Shown one piece after another: positions 43,165 to 52,608 of a stretch of DNA of 64,000 nt; the first letter of the stretch is position 1, and every line of letters begins with the position of its first letter. Both the position numbers and the translations under genes were made by a program. Origin of the DNA: Amycolatopsis sp. 2-15 (GTDB lineage: Bacteria; Actinomycetota; Actinomycetes; Mycobacteriales; Pseudonocardiaceae); NCBI RefSeq assembly GCF_030285625.1, contig NZ_CP127294.1, positions 1,746,001 to 1,810,000 of the forward strand. The letters are read 5' to 3'. A model generated the notes under the pieces. That model worked only from the letters and a program-made list of their open reading frames with translations, did no database searches and had not been told where the DNA came from.

Positions 43165-44541
43165 TCAGTAGGTGATCGCCACGGCCGGGTCGGCGAGCAG
43201 GGCGCCGACGTCGGCGAGGAACTCCGAACCCTGCTGGCCGTCGACCACGCGGTGGTCGAAGCTCAGCGACAGCTGCATCACCTTGCGGACCTTGATCTCG
43301 CCGTCCACGACCCAGGGGGTGTCGCGGATCGCGCCGACCGCCAGGATCGCCGACTCACCCGGGTTGATGATGGGCGTGCCCGTGTCGACGCCGAAGACGC
43401 CGACGTTGGTGATCGTGAACGTGCCGTTCGCCATCGCCGCGGGCGTGGTCTTGCCCTCGCGTGCGACGTCGGTGAGCTCGGTCAGCGCGACGGCCAGCTG
43501 CTTGAGCGACATCGCGTCGGCGTCGAAGATCTTCGGCACCACGAGCCCGCGCGGGGTCGCCGCGGCGATGCCCAGGTGCACGTAGTCCTTGTAGACGATC
43601 TCCTGCGCCGCCTCGTCCCACACCGCGTTGACGTCGGGCGTGCGCTTCGCCGCGAGGCACACGGCCTTGGCGGCGAACGCGAGCGGCGTCAGCTTCACGC
43701 CGCTGAACTCACGCGAGGACTTGAGCTTCTCGCGCAGCTCCATCATCGGCGTGACGTCGACGGTCAGGAACTCCGTGACGTGCGGTGCGGTGTAGGCGCT
43801 CTGGACCATCGCGGCGGCGGTGGCCTTGCGGACGCCCTTGATCGGCACACGCCGTTCGCGGGTGGCGGCGTCGTAACCGGCGTCCACAGTCTCCATACTG
43901 TCCGCTGTGGACACTGTGGACTCTGTGGCCGCGGGCGCCGAGCCGTTGGCCGCGCGTTCGACGTCCTCGCGCGTGATGACACCACCGTCGGCCGTGCCGG
44001 TGAGCGCGTACAGGTCGATGCCGAGGTCCTTGGCGAGCTTGCGCACCGGCGGTTTGGCCAGCGGCACATAACCACCCGCGGGAGCCACCGGAGCCGGAGC
44101 CGCTGCGACCGGAGCCACGGGCGCAGGAGCCGGTGGAGCAGCGACAGCGACCGCAGGGGCAGCCGGCGCCGAACCCTTACGCGCCCGCCGCTTCGTCGCC
44201 ACAGCCTTGGAGCCGTAGCCGACCAGCGGCTTCATCTCCTCCTCGGCCGCAGCCTCAACTGGAGCGGCAGCGGGAGCCGGTGCGGACTTGCCATCAGGAT
44301 CCACGTCCAAGGTCAGCAACGGAGCCCCGACCTCGACCGTCTGCCCCACCTCGACGAGCAGCTCGGTGATCACCCCGGCCCACGGGATCGGGAGTTCGAC
44401 AGCAGCCTTGGCCGTCTCGACCTCGACCACGATCTGGTTGACCGTGACCGCGTCGCCCGGCTTCACGTGCCAGGCGAGGATGTCGGCCTCGGTCAGCCCC
44501 TCTGCCGTGTCCGACAAGGGGAACTGTTTGTACTCAGGCAT
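43165..44541 (-). CDS. bkdC: Dihydrolipoamide acyltransferase (E2) of branched-chain 2-oxoacid dehydrogenase, 458 aa
   Basis: Core subunit passing acyl groups from lipoamide to CoA. A single lipoyl domain at 1-80 carries the lipoylated Lys45 in VETAKAAVE. A long Ala/Pro linker follows, then a peripheral-subunit-binding domain around 165-205 (PPVRKLAKDLGIDLYALTGT) and the catalytic domain to 458 with SLSFDHRVVDGQQG holding the active His and Asp. Third gene of the E1alpha-E1beta-E2 operon, 16 bases after bkdB. No E3 gene here. Confidence 0.93.
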   Translation of the reverse strand: MPEYKQFPLSDTAEGLTEADILAWHVKPGDAVTVNQIVVEVETAKAAVELPIPWAGVITELLVEVGQTVEVGAPLLTLDVDPDGKSAPAPAAAPVEAAAEEEMKPLVGYGSKAVATKRRARKGSAPAAPAVAVAAPPAPAPVAPVAAAPAPVAPAGGYVPLAKPPVRKLAKDLGIDLYALTGTADGGVITREDVERAANGSAPAATESTVSTADSMETVDAGYDAATRERRVPIKGVRKATAAAMVQSAYTAPHVTEFLTVDVTPMMELREKLKSSREFSGVKLTPLAFAAKAVCLAAKRTPDVNAVWDEAAQEIVYKDYVHLGIAAATPRGLVVPKIFDADAMSLKQLAVALTELTDVAREGKTTPAAMANGTFTITNVGVFGVDTGTPIINPGESAILAVGAIRDTPWVVDGEIKVRKVMQLSLSFDHRVVDGQQGSEFLADVGALLADPAVAITY

Positions 44542-44557
44542 TTCAGCGGGTTCCCCC

Positions 44558-45550
44558 TTACCAGTTCAGCGAGCGGTCGACGGCGTGCAGCACCCGGTCC
44601 AGGTCGGGGAGGTAGTGCTCCTCGAGCTTGGCCGGCGGGTACGGCGTGTCGAAACCGGCGACGCGCAGGACGGGGGACTCCAGCGAGTAGAAGCATTCCT
44701 GCTGCACACGGGCCGCGATCTCCGAGGTCAGCGACGACTCGGACGGCGCCTCGCTCACGGCGATCAGCCGGCCGGTCTTGCGCACCGACGCGAACACCGG
44801 ATCCAGGTCGAGCGGCGAGAGCGTGCGCAGGTCGATGACCTCCAGCGACTTGCCCTCGTCCTCGGCGGCCGCGGCGGCGTCGAGCGCCACCTTCACCGAC
44901 GGACCGTAGGCGACGACGGTCGCGGTGGTCCCCTCGCGCACCACGCGCGAGCGGAACACGCGGCCCGGTGAGGTGTCGGTGTCGACCTCCATCTTCAGCG
45001 CGCCCGAGTGGTAGAGCTTCTTGGGCTCGAAGAAGAGGATCGGGTCGTCGGAGCGGATGGCCTCCTGGATGCCCCAGTAGGCGTCGACCGCGTTGGAGAC
45101 CGAGACGACCTTCAGGCCGGCGATGTGCGAGAACAGCGACTCAGGCGACTCCGAGTGGTGCTCCACCGCGCCGATCCCGCCGCCGAACGGCACGCGGATC
45201 ACCACGGGCATCTTGATCTTGCCCTGCGTGCGGTAATGCAGCTTCGCCAGCTGCGACGAGATCTGGTCGAACCCGGGGAAGATGAAGCCCTCGAACTGGA
45301 TCTCGCACACGGGCCGGAACCCGCGCACGGCCAGGCCAACGGCAGTGCCGATGATGCCCGACTCGGCCAGCGGCGTGTCGAGCACGCGCTGCTCACCGAA
45401 GTCCTTCTGCAGGCCGTCGGTGATGCGGAAGACGCCGCCGAGCTTGCCGACGTCCTCACCCATGATCAGGACCTTCGGGTCCTCTTCCATCGCGCGGCGC
45501 AGGCCGAGGTTGATGGCCTTGCCGATCGTGAGCTTCTGCAGGTCTGCCAT
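44558..45550 (-). CDS. bkdB: Branched-chain 2-oxoacid dehydrogenase E1 beta subunit, 330 aa
   Basis: Transketolase-like beta subunit with LTIGKAINLGLRRAMEEDPK, GEDVGKLGGVFRITDGL and EIQFEGFIFPGFDQISSQLA, and the C-terminal transketolase domain (VIDLRTLSPLDLDPVFASV). Forms the thiamine-diphosphate active site with E1 alpha. The ATG shares one base with the bkdA stop (TGATG). Length is normal for the family. Confidence 0.95.
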   Translation of the reverse strand: MADLQKLTIGKAINLGLRRAMEEDPKVLIMGEDVGKLGGVFRITDGLQKDFGEQRVLDTPLAESGIIGTAVGLAVRGFRPVCEIQFEGFIFPGFDQISSQLAKLHYRTQGKIKMPVVIRVPFGGGIGAVEHHSESPESLFSHIAGLKVVSVSNAVDAYWGIQEAIRSDDPILFFEPKKLYHSGALKMEVDTDTSPGRVFRSRVVREGTTATVVAYGPSVKVALDAAAAAEDEGKSLEVIDLRTLSPLDLDPVFASVRKTGRLIAVSEAPSESSLTSEIAARVQQECFYSLESPVLRVAGFDTPYPPAKLEEHYLPDLDRVLHAVDRSLNW

Positions 45551-46779
45551 CAGTGCTCACCCGCCGTGGCAAAACCGTCCAAGTAGGACAGGAACTCTTC
45601 CCGCTCCGCGTCGAGAACCGGCGACGGCTCGGCGTAGACGTTGGCGAAGATCCGCTCGGGCGGCGGCTCCGGCATGTTGAACGTGTAGTCGCGAAGCTGC
45701 GTCGCGAACTCGTCGGCTTCGGCCTGAACCTGGTCGAAGAAGTCGTGGTCCGCACCGCCGCCGCGCGCGAGGTAGGCGCGCACGCGCTCGATCGGGTCCT
45801 TGAGCTTCCACTCCTCCAGCTCGTCGGAGAGCCGGTAGCGGGTCGGGTCGTCGGTGGTGGTGTGGGCGTCCATCCGGTAGGTGAAGGCCTCGATCAGCAC
45901 CGGGCCGTTGCCGTGCCGGCACTCCTCCAGCGCCCACCGGGTGACGGCGAGGCAGGCGAGCACGTCGTTGCCGTCCACGCGGATGCCGGGGAAGCCGTAG
46001 CCGCGGGCGCGCTGGTACAGCGGCAGGCGCGACTGGCGCTCGGTCGGCTCCGAGATAGCCCACTGGTTGTTCTGGCAGAAGAAGACCAGCGGCGCGTCGT
46101 AGACGGCGGCCCAGACGAAGCCTTCGTGCACGTCGCCCTGCGAAGTGGCGCCGTCGCCGAAGTAGCAGATGGTGGCTTCGTCAGTGTCAGAAGGATTGCC
46201 GTCGCCGTCTGTGTTTCCAACCCTGCCCTCGAACTTCTGCCCCATCGCGTAACCGGCGGCGTTGAGCACCTGGTTGCCGATGACGATCGTGTACGGGTGG
46301 AAGCGGTGGGCGGCGAAGTCCCAGCCGCCCTGGTCCGTGCACCGGAAGATGCCGAGCAGCTCACGCAGGTCCACGCCGCGCGTGTACGCGACGCCGTGCT
46401 CGCGGTAGCTCGGGAACGCCATGTCGGTGGGCTTCAGAGCGCGGCCGGAGCCGATCTGCGCGGCCTCCTGGCCCAGCAGCGGGACCCAGATCCCCAGCTG
46501 CCCCTGGCGCTGCATCGCGTTGGCCTCGCGGTCGGCGCGGCGCACCAGCACCATGTCGCGATACAGGTTCTTCAGCACCTCGTCGTCGACGTCCGCGACG
46601 TACTTGTCGAACTGCGGCGACGGGATTCGCTGACCTTCGGGGGTGAGCAGCTGAGTCAGCTCAGCGCCACCTTCGCTCGTTGCTCGCAGACCCGCGATCA
46701 CCTGTTCGGGTGAGGGCTTGGCCGCTACGGCGGCGGGCCCGTCTCCAGGTTCCGGGTGCGTCCACTGTTCGGACGGCAT
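45550..46779 (-). CDS. bkdA: Branched-chain 2-oxoacid dehydrogenase E1 alpha subunit, 409 aa
   Basis: Thiamine-diphosphate-binding subunit; GDGATSQGDVHEGFVWAAVY and FCQNNQWAISEP form the cofactor and Mg2+ site. RMDAHTTTDDPTRYR is the region phosphorylated in mammalian homologues and typical of branched-chain (not pyruvate) enzymes. It decarboxylates 2-oxoacids from Leu, Ile and Val, supplying branched starter units for fatty acids. The start is ATG 46779 behind GAGGAG; it begins the operon. Confidence 0.94.
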   Translation of the reverse strand: MPSEQWTHPEPGDGPAAVAAKPSPEQVIAGLRATSEGGAELTQLLTPEGQRIPSPQFDKYVADVDDEVLKNLYRDMVLVRRADREANAMQRQGQLGIWVPLLGQEAAQIGSGRALKPTDMAFPSYREHGVAYTRGVDLRELLGIFRCTDQGGWDFAAHRFHPYTIVIGNQVLNAAGYAMGQKFEGRVGNTDGDGNPSDTDEATICYFGDGATSQGDVHEGFVWAAVYDAPLVFFCQNNQWAISEPTERQSRLPLYQRARGYGFPGIRVDGNDVLACLAVTRWALEECRHGNGPVLIEAFTYRMDAHTTTDDPTRYRLSDELEEWKLKDPIERVRAYLARGGGADHDFFDQVQAEADEFATQLRDYTFNMPEPPPERIFANVYAEPSPVLDAEREEFLSYLDGFATAGEH

Positions 46780-47131
46780 GCGCTGTATCTCCTCGGTGTC
46801 GGCGCCGTGGTGGCCGCTTGTGGCGGCCACAGCGACTGCACCGGCGGGGACCTGCGCCCCGGATTCGGGGCGCCTGGCCACCGTCGGCGTTGACGGTTCT
46901 CGCCGCCATCCTGGCACGAAGCCCGGTGCGATGGTGAGCCGCGGATGCTGATTTGTTGCTGAGATCCGGGCGCCTGAACAGGCAAAACGCTGGGAACTCC
47001 GAGTATGGGACGAACGATGATCGGGAATCCGCACCACTGCCCACCAGGCGTCACCGGGTGGGCACCGGCCGCGTCCGGGTGTCGGGTTTCACGAACTCGG
47101 CAGCGGTCGTGACGTCGGTCACCGTGGCAGG
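46780..47131. other. Intergenic region between bkdA and the M20 peptidase gene
   Basis: 352 bp holding two divergent promoters. Two small hairpins occur: GTGGCCGC/GCGGCCAC at 46810-46830 and GCGCCCC/GGGGCGC at 46854-46873, both in the bkdA leader. No convincing gene. Confidence 0.5.
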
Positions 47132-48562
47132 ATGGCCGTCGTGGAACAGAAATCCGTACGTGAAACCGTCGTCTCGACGTGGATCAACGAGGTCGTGCCG
47201 AGCCTGTCCGGGCTCGTCGCGATCCCGGCGTTGTCCCCGGCGTTCGACGCGGACTGGGCCGCGAGCGGTCACCTCGCCGCGGCCGTCGAACACGTGAAGA
47301 CGTTCATCGCCGGGCGCGACCTGCCGGGCGTGTCGATCGAGGTCGTGCAGCTCGAGGGACGTTCCCCGGTGCTGTTCGTGGACGTGCCCGCCACCGCGGG
47401 CGCCACGGGCAAGCCGACCGTGCTGATGTACGGCCACCTCGACAAGCAGCCCCCGGTCGGCGGCTGGTCCGAGGGCCTGGACCCGTGGACGCCGGTGATC
47501 CGCGACGGCCGCCTCTACGGCCGCGGCTCCGTCGACGACGGCTACTCCGGCTACGCGGCCGTGTCCGCGCTGGAGGCCGTGCGCGCGGCCGGCGGCGAGC
47601 ACGCGCACACCGTGGTGCTGCTGGAGACGGGTGAGGAGTCGGGCAGCCCCGACCTGCCCGCGTACGTGGAGCACTTGAGCGCGCGGCTCGGCGAGGTCGG
47701 CCTCGTCGTCTGCCTCGACGCGGGCGGCATGGACTACGAGCGGCTGTGGCTGACCACGAGCCTGCGCGGCATGCTGCACCTCACCGTCACCGTGCAGCTG
47801 CTGGCGACGGCCCAGCACTCCGGCCTGGCCAGCGGCGTGGTCGCTTCGTCGTTCCGCGTGCTGCGGCAGCTGCTGGAGCGCATCGAGAGCGGCGAGACGG
47901 GTGAGATCAAGCTCGCGGAGCTCAACGTCGAGGTGCCGGCGAGCCGCCTGGCCGAGATCGAGGCCGTGGCCGAGGTGGCGCCCGAGAAGCTGCAGACCGC
48001 GTTCCCGCTGGTCAGTGGCGGCCGGACGATGTCGGAAGACGCGCTGGAGCTGCTGCTGAACAACTACTGGCGGCCCACGCTGTCGATCATCGGCGCCGAC
48101 GGCTTCCCGCTGCCCGCCAACGCCGGCAACGTGCTGCGCGAGAGCACCACGCTCACGCTGAGCTTCCGCCTGCCGCCGACGGCCGAGGCAGGTCCGGCAT
48201 TGGCCGCGGTGAAGCGCGTGCTGACCACCGACGTGCCGTATGGCGCTTCGGTGACCATCCACGAAGACGCGCAGGCCGAGAACGGCTGGAACGCGCCCGA
48301 AGAGGCGCCGTGGCTCTCGGCCGCGCTGCGCCGCGTCAGCGACGAGGTCTTCGGCCGCCCCCACCGCGCCGCCGGCATGGGCGGCTCGATCCCGTTCATG
48401 GGCTTGCTGGGCGAGAAGTACCCGCAGGCGCAGTTCCTCGTCACGGGCGCGTGCGGCGCCGACTCGAACATCCACGTGCCGGACGAGTGGCTGAACCTGG
48501 ACTACGCCCAGCAGGTCACGGAAGCCGTTGCGCACATCCTGGACGCGCACGCGCGCAGCTGA
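47132..48562 (+). CDS. M20-family metallopeptidase (dipeptidase type), 476 aa
   Basis: Zinc-dependent peptidase. The metal ligands stand in the canonical places: LMYGHLDKQPP (His, Asp), GRGSVDDGYSGY (Asp), ETGEESGSPDL (Glu-Glu) and CLDAGG (Asp), with GMGGSIPFMGLL near the C-terminus. The insertion between 190 and 330 is the dimerisation lid. Similar to carnosinase-like bacterial dipeptidases. Starts at ATG 47132, or at GTG 47141 which is better spaced from GGCAGG. Cytosolic peptide degradation is the likely role. Confidence 0.92.
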   Translation: MAVVEQKSVRETVVSTWINEVVPSLSGLVAIPALSPAFDADWAASGHLAAAVEHVKTFIAGRDLPGVSIEVVQLEGRSPVLFVDVPATAGATGKPTVLMYGHLDKQPPVGGWSEGLDPWTPVIRDGRLYGRGSVDDGYSGYAAVSALEAVRAAGGEHAHTVVLLETGEESGSPDLPAYVEHLSARLGEVGLVVCLDAGGMDYERLWLTTSLRGMLHLTVTVQLLATAQHSGLASGVVASSFRVLRQLLERIESGETGEIKLAELNVEVPASRLAEIEAVAEVAPEKLQTAFPLVSGGRTMSEDALELLLNNYWRPTLSIIGADGFPLPANAGNVLRESTTLTLSFRLPPTAEAGPALAAVKRVLTTDVPYGASVTIHEDAQAENGWNAPEEAPWLSAALRRVSDEVFGRPHRAAGMGGSIPFMGLLGEKYPQAQFLVTGACGADSNIHVPDEWLNLDYAQQVTEAVAHILDAHARS

Positions 48563-48573
48563 GGCCGTGGTGA

Positions 48574-48609
48574 AAAGTCCCGGCGCCGGTTGGCTGGTGC
48601 CGGGACTTT
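48574..48609 (+). terminator. Terminator of the M20 peptidase gene
   Basis: 14-bp stem AAAGTCCCGGCGCC with one mismatch to its partner GGTGCCGGGACTTT, eight-base loop, twelve bases after the stop. Confidence 0.82.
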
Positions 48610-48640
48610 CCCAACCGCGGGCACTCCACTGTAGACGCCC

Positions 48641-48656
48641 TGTGGTTTGGACCACA
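48641..48656. promoter_or_regulatory. Candidate operator upstream of the amino-acid ABC operon
   Basis: TGTGGT-TTGG-ACCACA, immediately before CATACTGTT (a possible -10 region). Resembles GntR/FCD-type sites. Confidence 0.45.
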
Positions 48657-48797
48657 TACTGTTCGCGTCTCAGCTGACACCGGGAGTCACGACTGCATAG
48701 GGTGAAACTGCGCCGTAACGTACAGGTGCTGTGCTTACCCGCTTACGAGTGGCAATATGCGTGCTCTCGACAGTTGATAACTACGAGGAGTGACGAA

Positions 48798-49739
48798 GTG
48801 GCCCGAGGACACCAGATGAAGGCGCTCGCCCTTCTCCCGGCTTTCGCGCTGGTCGGCCTGACCATGGCCTGCGGCGCGGGCGGCAGTGGCGCGGGCGATG
48901 CGGGGAGCGGCAGCTCATCGGCTGCGGCTCCTGGAGGCTCGTCGGACATCCCGGCCGTGACCAAGGACGACAAGCTCGCCGCGATGGTGCCGGCTTCGGT
49001 CACCAGCGACGGCAAGATCCTGGTCGGCCAGGACCAGAGCTACCCGCCCAACGAGTTCCAGGACGAGGGCGGCAAAGTCAGCGGCTTCGACGTCGACCTG
49101 GGCACCGCCATCGGCCAGAAGCTGGGGCTGAAGATGGAGTTCCAGAACTCCGCCTTCGACGGCATCATCCCCGGCATCCAGGCCGGCAAGTACGAGCTCG
49201 CGATGTCGTCGTTCAGCATCAACCCCGAGCGGCTGCAGACGGTCGACATGGTCAGCTACTACAAGGCAGGCACGTCGCTCGCCGTCCTGAAGGGCAACCC
49301 GGACGGCCTGAACCTCGACGACCTCTGCGGCAAGAAGATGGGCGTGCAGAAGGGCACCACGCAGGTCGACGACCTGCAGACGCGCTCGGATGCCTGCACC
49401 AAGGCGGGCAAGCCGGCCATCGAGGTCACGCAGCTGCAGGCCCAGACCGATGTGAACCTGGCACTCACCGCCAAGCGCGTGCAGGGCGAGCTGGCCGACT
49501 CCCCGGTGATCGACTACGCCGTGAAGCAGACCGGCGGGCTGCTGGACGTCGTCGGCGCGCCGTACGACACCGCGCCCTACGGCATCGTGCTCAAGAAGGA
49601 CAGCGGCGACTACACGAAGGCCGTTCAGCAGGCCGTGCAGGCGCTGATCGACGACGGCACGTACAAGAAGATCCTCGACAAGTGGGGTCTGTCCGGTACG
49701 GGCGCGGTGACCACGTCGGAGATCAACCCGGCTTCCTGA
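48798..49739 (+). CDS. Polar amino-acid ABC transporter substrate-binding lipoprotein, 313 aa
   Basis: Signal peptide with lipobox LTMAC near residue 24, then a Gly/Ser-rich tether and a type II periplasmic-binding fold of the SBP_bac_3 family (YPPNEFQDEGGKVSGFDVDL, FQNSAFDGIIPGIQAGKYEL, MGVQKGTTQVDDL). The GTG start at 48798 follows CGAGGAG seven bases earlier. Followed by permease and ATPase genes, so it delivers a polar amino acid to that importer; the exact ligand is not deducible. Confidence 0.93.
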   Translation: MARGHQMKALALLPAFALVGLTMACGAGGSGAGDAGSGSSSAAAPGGSSDIPAVTKDDKLAAMVPASVTSDGKILVGQDQSYPPNEFQDEGGKVSGFDVDLGTAIGQKLGLKMEFQNSAFDGIIPGIQAGKYELAMSSFSINPERLQTVDMVSYYKAGTSLAVLKGNPDGLNLDDLCGKKMGVQKGTTQVDDLQTRSDACTKAGKPAIEVTQLQAQTDVNLALTAKRVQGELADSPVIDYAVKQTGGLLDVVGAPYDTAPYGIVLKKDSGDYTKAVQQAVQALIDDGTYKKILDKWGLSGTGAVTTSEINPAS

Positions 49740-49763
49740 GGCCGTAGATAGGACGTAGTTCTC

Positions 49764-50732
49764 GTGTCCAGTTTCTTCGACGCGCCTCCCACTGAGGAGA
49801 CGCCCGTAGACACCACGCCGATCAAGGCCGTCCCAGTGCGCCACTACGGGCGCTGGGTGGCCGGGGTGATCATTCTTTTCCTGGCCTTCATCGTCGTCCG
49901 CAGCGTCGTCACCAACGTCAACTTGGACTGGCCGACTGTCTGGGATTACATGTTCAACGACCGTGTGCTGCGCGGTCTGCAGAACACGTTGATCCTGACG
50001 GTGATTTCGATGCTCATCGGCATCGTCGGTGGCGTGCTGCTCGCGGTTATGCGCCTTTCGCCGAACCCGCTGATGAAGGGTGCCGCGGGCATCTACGTCT
50101 GGTTGTTCCGCGGTACCCCGCTGATCACTCAGCTGGTGTTCTGGAACTTCCTGGCGTTCGCGTACCCGCGGCTGGGTCTGGGCATTCCGTTCGGCCCGGA
50201 GTTCGTCTCCTGGGACACCAACACGCTGATCAACCAGTTCACGGCTTCGCTGCTGGGCCTCGGGCTGAACGAAGCCGCATACATGGCGGAGATCGTGCGT
50301 GGTGGCATCCAGTCGATCGACTCCGGCCAGCTCGAAGCGTCGTCCGCCCTGGGAATGAAGCGCACGACCACCTTGCGGCGCATCATTCTTCCGCAGGCGA
50401 TGCGCGTGATCATCCCGCCGACGGGCAACGAGACGATCTCGATGCTCAAGACCACGTCGCTGGTGGTCGTGATCGGGTACTTCGAGCTGATGGTCGCGGT
50501 GCAGACCATCTACGCGCAGAACTTCAAGACCATTCCACTGCTGCTGGTGGCGGTGATCTGGTACCTGATCATGACGTCGATCCTCACGATCATCCAGCTG
50601 CAGATCGAAAAGCGATTCGCACGAGGGACATCGCGCGCGGTCGCCGAAAAGAACAGGTGGGGTTCACGAATGCTCGGCTTCCGGTTCGGCCAGGGCGGCG
50701 GCGGCCAGGGCGGCGGCGGTGGTGTCGCATGA
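49764..50732 (+). CDS. Amino-acid ABC transporter permease, 322 aa
   Basis: HisM/GlnP-type permease with five or six helices, the family-specific [18 protein letters not shown] start of the core domain and the EAA loop [20 protein letters not shown]. It ends in a Gly-rich tail ([18 protein letters not shown]) that is unusual for the family. The stop overlaps the ATPase start (ATGA). Confidence 0.93.
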   Translation: MSSFFDAPPTEETPVDTTPIKAVPVRHYGRWVAGVIILFLAFIVVRSVVTNVNLDWPTVWDYMFNDRVLRGLQNTLILTVISMLIGIVGGVLLAVMRLSPNPLMKGAAGIYVWLFRGTPLITQLVFWNFLAFAYPRLGLGIPFGPEFVSWDTNTLINQFTASLLGLGLNEAAYMAEIVRGGIQSIDSGQLEASSALGMKRTTTLRRIILPQAMRVIIPPTGNETISMLKTTSLVVVIGYFELMVAVQTIYAQNFKTIPLLLVAVIWYLIMTSILTIIQLQIEKRFARGTSRAVAEKNRWGSRMLGFRFGQGGGGQGGGGGVA

Positions 50733-51502
50733 CCGCGGTCGTTTCCGCGCAGAAAATCTGCAAGAGCTTCGGTTCGTTGGACGTGCTGAAAGGCATCGAC
50801 CTCGAGGTGCACGAACGTGAAGTGTTGTGCCTCATCGGCCCGTCGGGCTCCGGCAAATCGACGCTTCTGCGCTGCATCAACCACCTCGAGAAAATCGACG
50901 CAGGACGTTTGTACGTCGACGGCGTCCTCGTCGGCTACCGGCAACGAGGCGACAAGCTCCACGAACTGCGGGAAAAAGAGGTCGCCTTACAGCGCAAGGA
51001 CATCGGCATGGTGTTCCAGCGCTTCAACCTCTTTCCCCACATGACCGCGCTCGAGAATGTCATGGAGGCCCCAGTCCAGGTCCGCCGTGAACCCCGCTCC
51101 GAGGTTCGCCAGCGCGCCCTGGAACTCCTCGACCGCGTCGGCCTGGCGGACAAAGCGGCTTCGTACCCGGCCCAGCTCTCCGGCGGCCAGCAACAACGCG
51201 TCGCCATCGCCCGCGCCCTGGCCATGCAGCCCAAACTGATGCTCTTCGACGAGCCCACGTCCGCCCTGGACCCGGAACTCGTCGGCGACGTCCTGGGCGT
51301 CATGCGCCAACTAGCCAAAGACGGCATGACCATGGTCGTGGTCACCCACGAAATGCAGTTCGCCCGCGAGGTGGCCGACAAGGTCCTCTTCATGGACGGC
51401 GGCGTGGTCGTCGAGGCCGGCCCCCCGGACCAGGTAATCGGCGACCCGAAACACCAGCGCACGAAGGAGTTCCTGGCCCGGGTCCTGAGCCCGAACGCTT
51501 GA
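50729..51502 (+). CDS. Amino-acid ABC transporter ATP-binding protein (GlnQ/HisP type), 257 aa
   Basis: Walker [11 protein letters not shown] loop [17 protein letters not shown], signature [16 protein letters not shown], Walker [17 protein letters not shown], switch His in [17 protein letters not shown] is typical of the polar amino-acid subfamily. Start ATG 50729 is coupled to the permease. A hairpin terminator follows. Confidence 0.96.
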   Translation: MTAVVSAQKICKSFGSLDVLKGIDLEVHEREVLCLIGPSGSGKSTLLRCINHLEKIDAGRLYVDGVLVGYRQRGDKLHELREKEVALQRKDIGMVFQRFNLFPHMTALENVMEAPVQVRREPRSEVRQRALELLDRVGLADKAASYPAQLSGGQQQRVAIARALAMQPKLMLFDEPTSALDPELVGDVLGVMRQLAKDGMTMVVVTHEMQFAREVADKVLFMDGGVVVEAGPPDQVIGDPKHQRTKEFLARVLSPNA

Positions 51503-51509
51503 TTCGCCG

Positions 51510-51543
51510 GTGTGGCCGCTTCCCCACGGGGAGGCGGCCACAC
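51510..51543 (+). terminator. Terminator of the amino-acid ABC operon
   Basis: 16-bp arms starting GTGTGGCCGC with a single G-T wobble and a 2-4 base loop, eight bases after the operon's last stop. Confidence 0.82.
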
Positions 51544-51574
51544 TGCTGTTCAGCTCAGGGACGCGCGGCCACCG

Positions 51575-52321
51575 TCATCGCCCGCTGCGCAGCTCGTTCT
51601 CCAGCTGCTGCACCTTCTTCACGAGGTCCTGCGGCCCCGCCCCGGCCAGGCTGATCCACCCGGACTTGTCCACCCCGAACAGGATCCGCCCCTGCTCCGT
51701 GTCGATCCAGCCCGGCGGATTCTCATTCCGCAAACGCTTTCCCCGGCTGTCCCTGACCGCGACGTACAGCCGCCCGAAATACGTCTTCGGCGCCCGCAGC
51801 CACTGCACCACCTGTTTGGCGTCGCGAATACTCGGGCTCGTTTTGCTCGGAATCACGCCGCTCTTGATCGCGTTGAAGTCCGCATCCGAACAATTCAACG
51901 ACGCGATCCGCGCCGGCGGCGCCTCCGGCAGCAGCAACGCGAACTCCCGCGCCAACGCCTCCGCCGAACACGGCGCGATGTACAGCACCTGATCGACCGC
52001 CACCACGGTCACCGCATCCCGCCCACTCCCCGCGGCGCGCACGGTCCGCTCACCCTTGTCCGACTTCACCCACGAGTAGTACTCGACCCCTGGGCGCTGC
52101 AGCAGGCGCAGCACCTCGACGAAGTCGTCATCGAGCCGACCTCCGCGGACGAGCCACCGCCGGTTCAGCTCCGCGTCCGTGTCGGCCGCCAACTGCTTCC
52201 GCTCGTCCGGCGAGTACCACAACGCCCCGCGCACGAGCGTCGGGTGGATGTCACCGAGGTTGAGCCGCTCGAGCAGCACCTCGTACGTCTGCAGGCTCAA
52301 CTCCACCGGCTTGCGCAGCAC
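51575..52321 (-). CDS. EspG-family ESX secretion-associated protein, 248 aa
   Basis: Matches the EspG pattern: LSLQTYEVLLERLNLGDIHP at the N-terminus, a middle beta sheet (EYYSWVKSDKGERTVRAAG, VTVVAVDQVLYIAP) and a C-terminal GRILFGVDKSGWISLAGAGP. EspG proteins are cytosolic chaperones for PE/PPE-type substrates of type VII secretion. The GTG start is four bases after a 35-codon leader frame. The PPE-like protein nearby is its likely client. Confidence 0.85.
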   Translation of the reverse strand: MLRKPVELSLQTYEVLLERLNLGDIHPTLVRGALWYSPDERKQLAADTDAELNRRWLVRGGRLDDDFVEVLRLLQRPGVEYYSWVKSDKGERTVRAAGSGRDAVTVVAVDQVLYIAPCSAEALAREFALLLPEAPPARIASLNCSDADFNAIKSGVIPSKTSPSIRDAKQVVQWLRAPKTYFGRLYVAVRDSRGKRLRNENPPGWIDTEQGRILFGVDKSGWISLAGAGPQDLVKKVQQLENELRSGR

Positions 52322-52325
52322 TTTC

Positions 52326-52433
52326 TCACTCCCCCTGTGTCAGGCTTCGGCAGCCGGCGTCGACGGGATCAGCACGTCGTTCCTGTTGCTTGCCATCGGA
52401 AAGCGGGCGTTCGCCACTTCGTCCGTCTGGCAT
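52326..52433 (-). CDS. 35-aa leader ORF before espG
   Basis: ATG 52433 behind GGGGAGG reads MPDGRSGERPLSDGKQQERR and ends four bases before the EspG start, so it could couple translation. Its first codons (MPDG) and ribosome binding site are shared with the first gene of the neighbouring ESX unit (54954), from which it probably derives by duplication. Confidence 0.4.
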   Translation of the reverse strand: MPDGRSGERPLSDGKQQERRADPVDAGCRSLTQGE

Positions 52434-52564
52434 CGCTGCCGTGCCTCCCCGCACGGGCCGCTCCAGTTCGGGTGCGGCCTACCCTCTGTTCAAGTTCCGC
52501 TTCGCTAGGTGACTTTAACAGGGTCCAAACGTCCACGACGGCGCTTCCGCCCCAAGATCACCCG
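52422..52564 (-). repeat. ESX promoter block, copy 1 (upstream of espG)
   Basis: About 140 bp similar to 54943-55081: TCCGTCTGGCATCG, GTGCCTCCCCGCACGGGCCG, GGTGCGGCCTACCC, TTTAACAGGG and AAGATCACCCG occur in the same order in both. It covers the start codon, leader and presumably the promoter of the espG unit. Confidence 0.82.
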
Positions 52565-52608
52565 CCTCGGTAGGGCGGCCGGCCACCTGCCGACCGCCCT
52601 CGGCTTTC

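Noticed and set aside
46780..47131. Riboswitch upstream of bkdA
   Set aside because: Only two simple hairpins; no conserved riboswitch core recognised.
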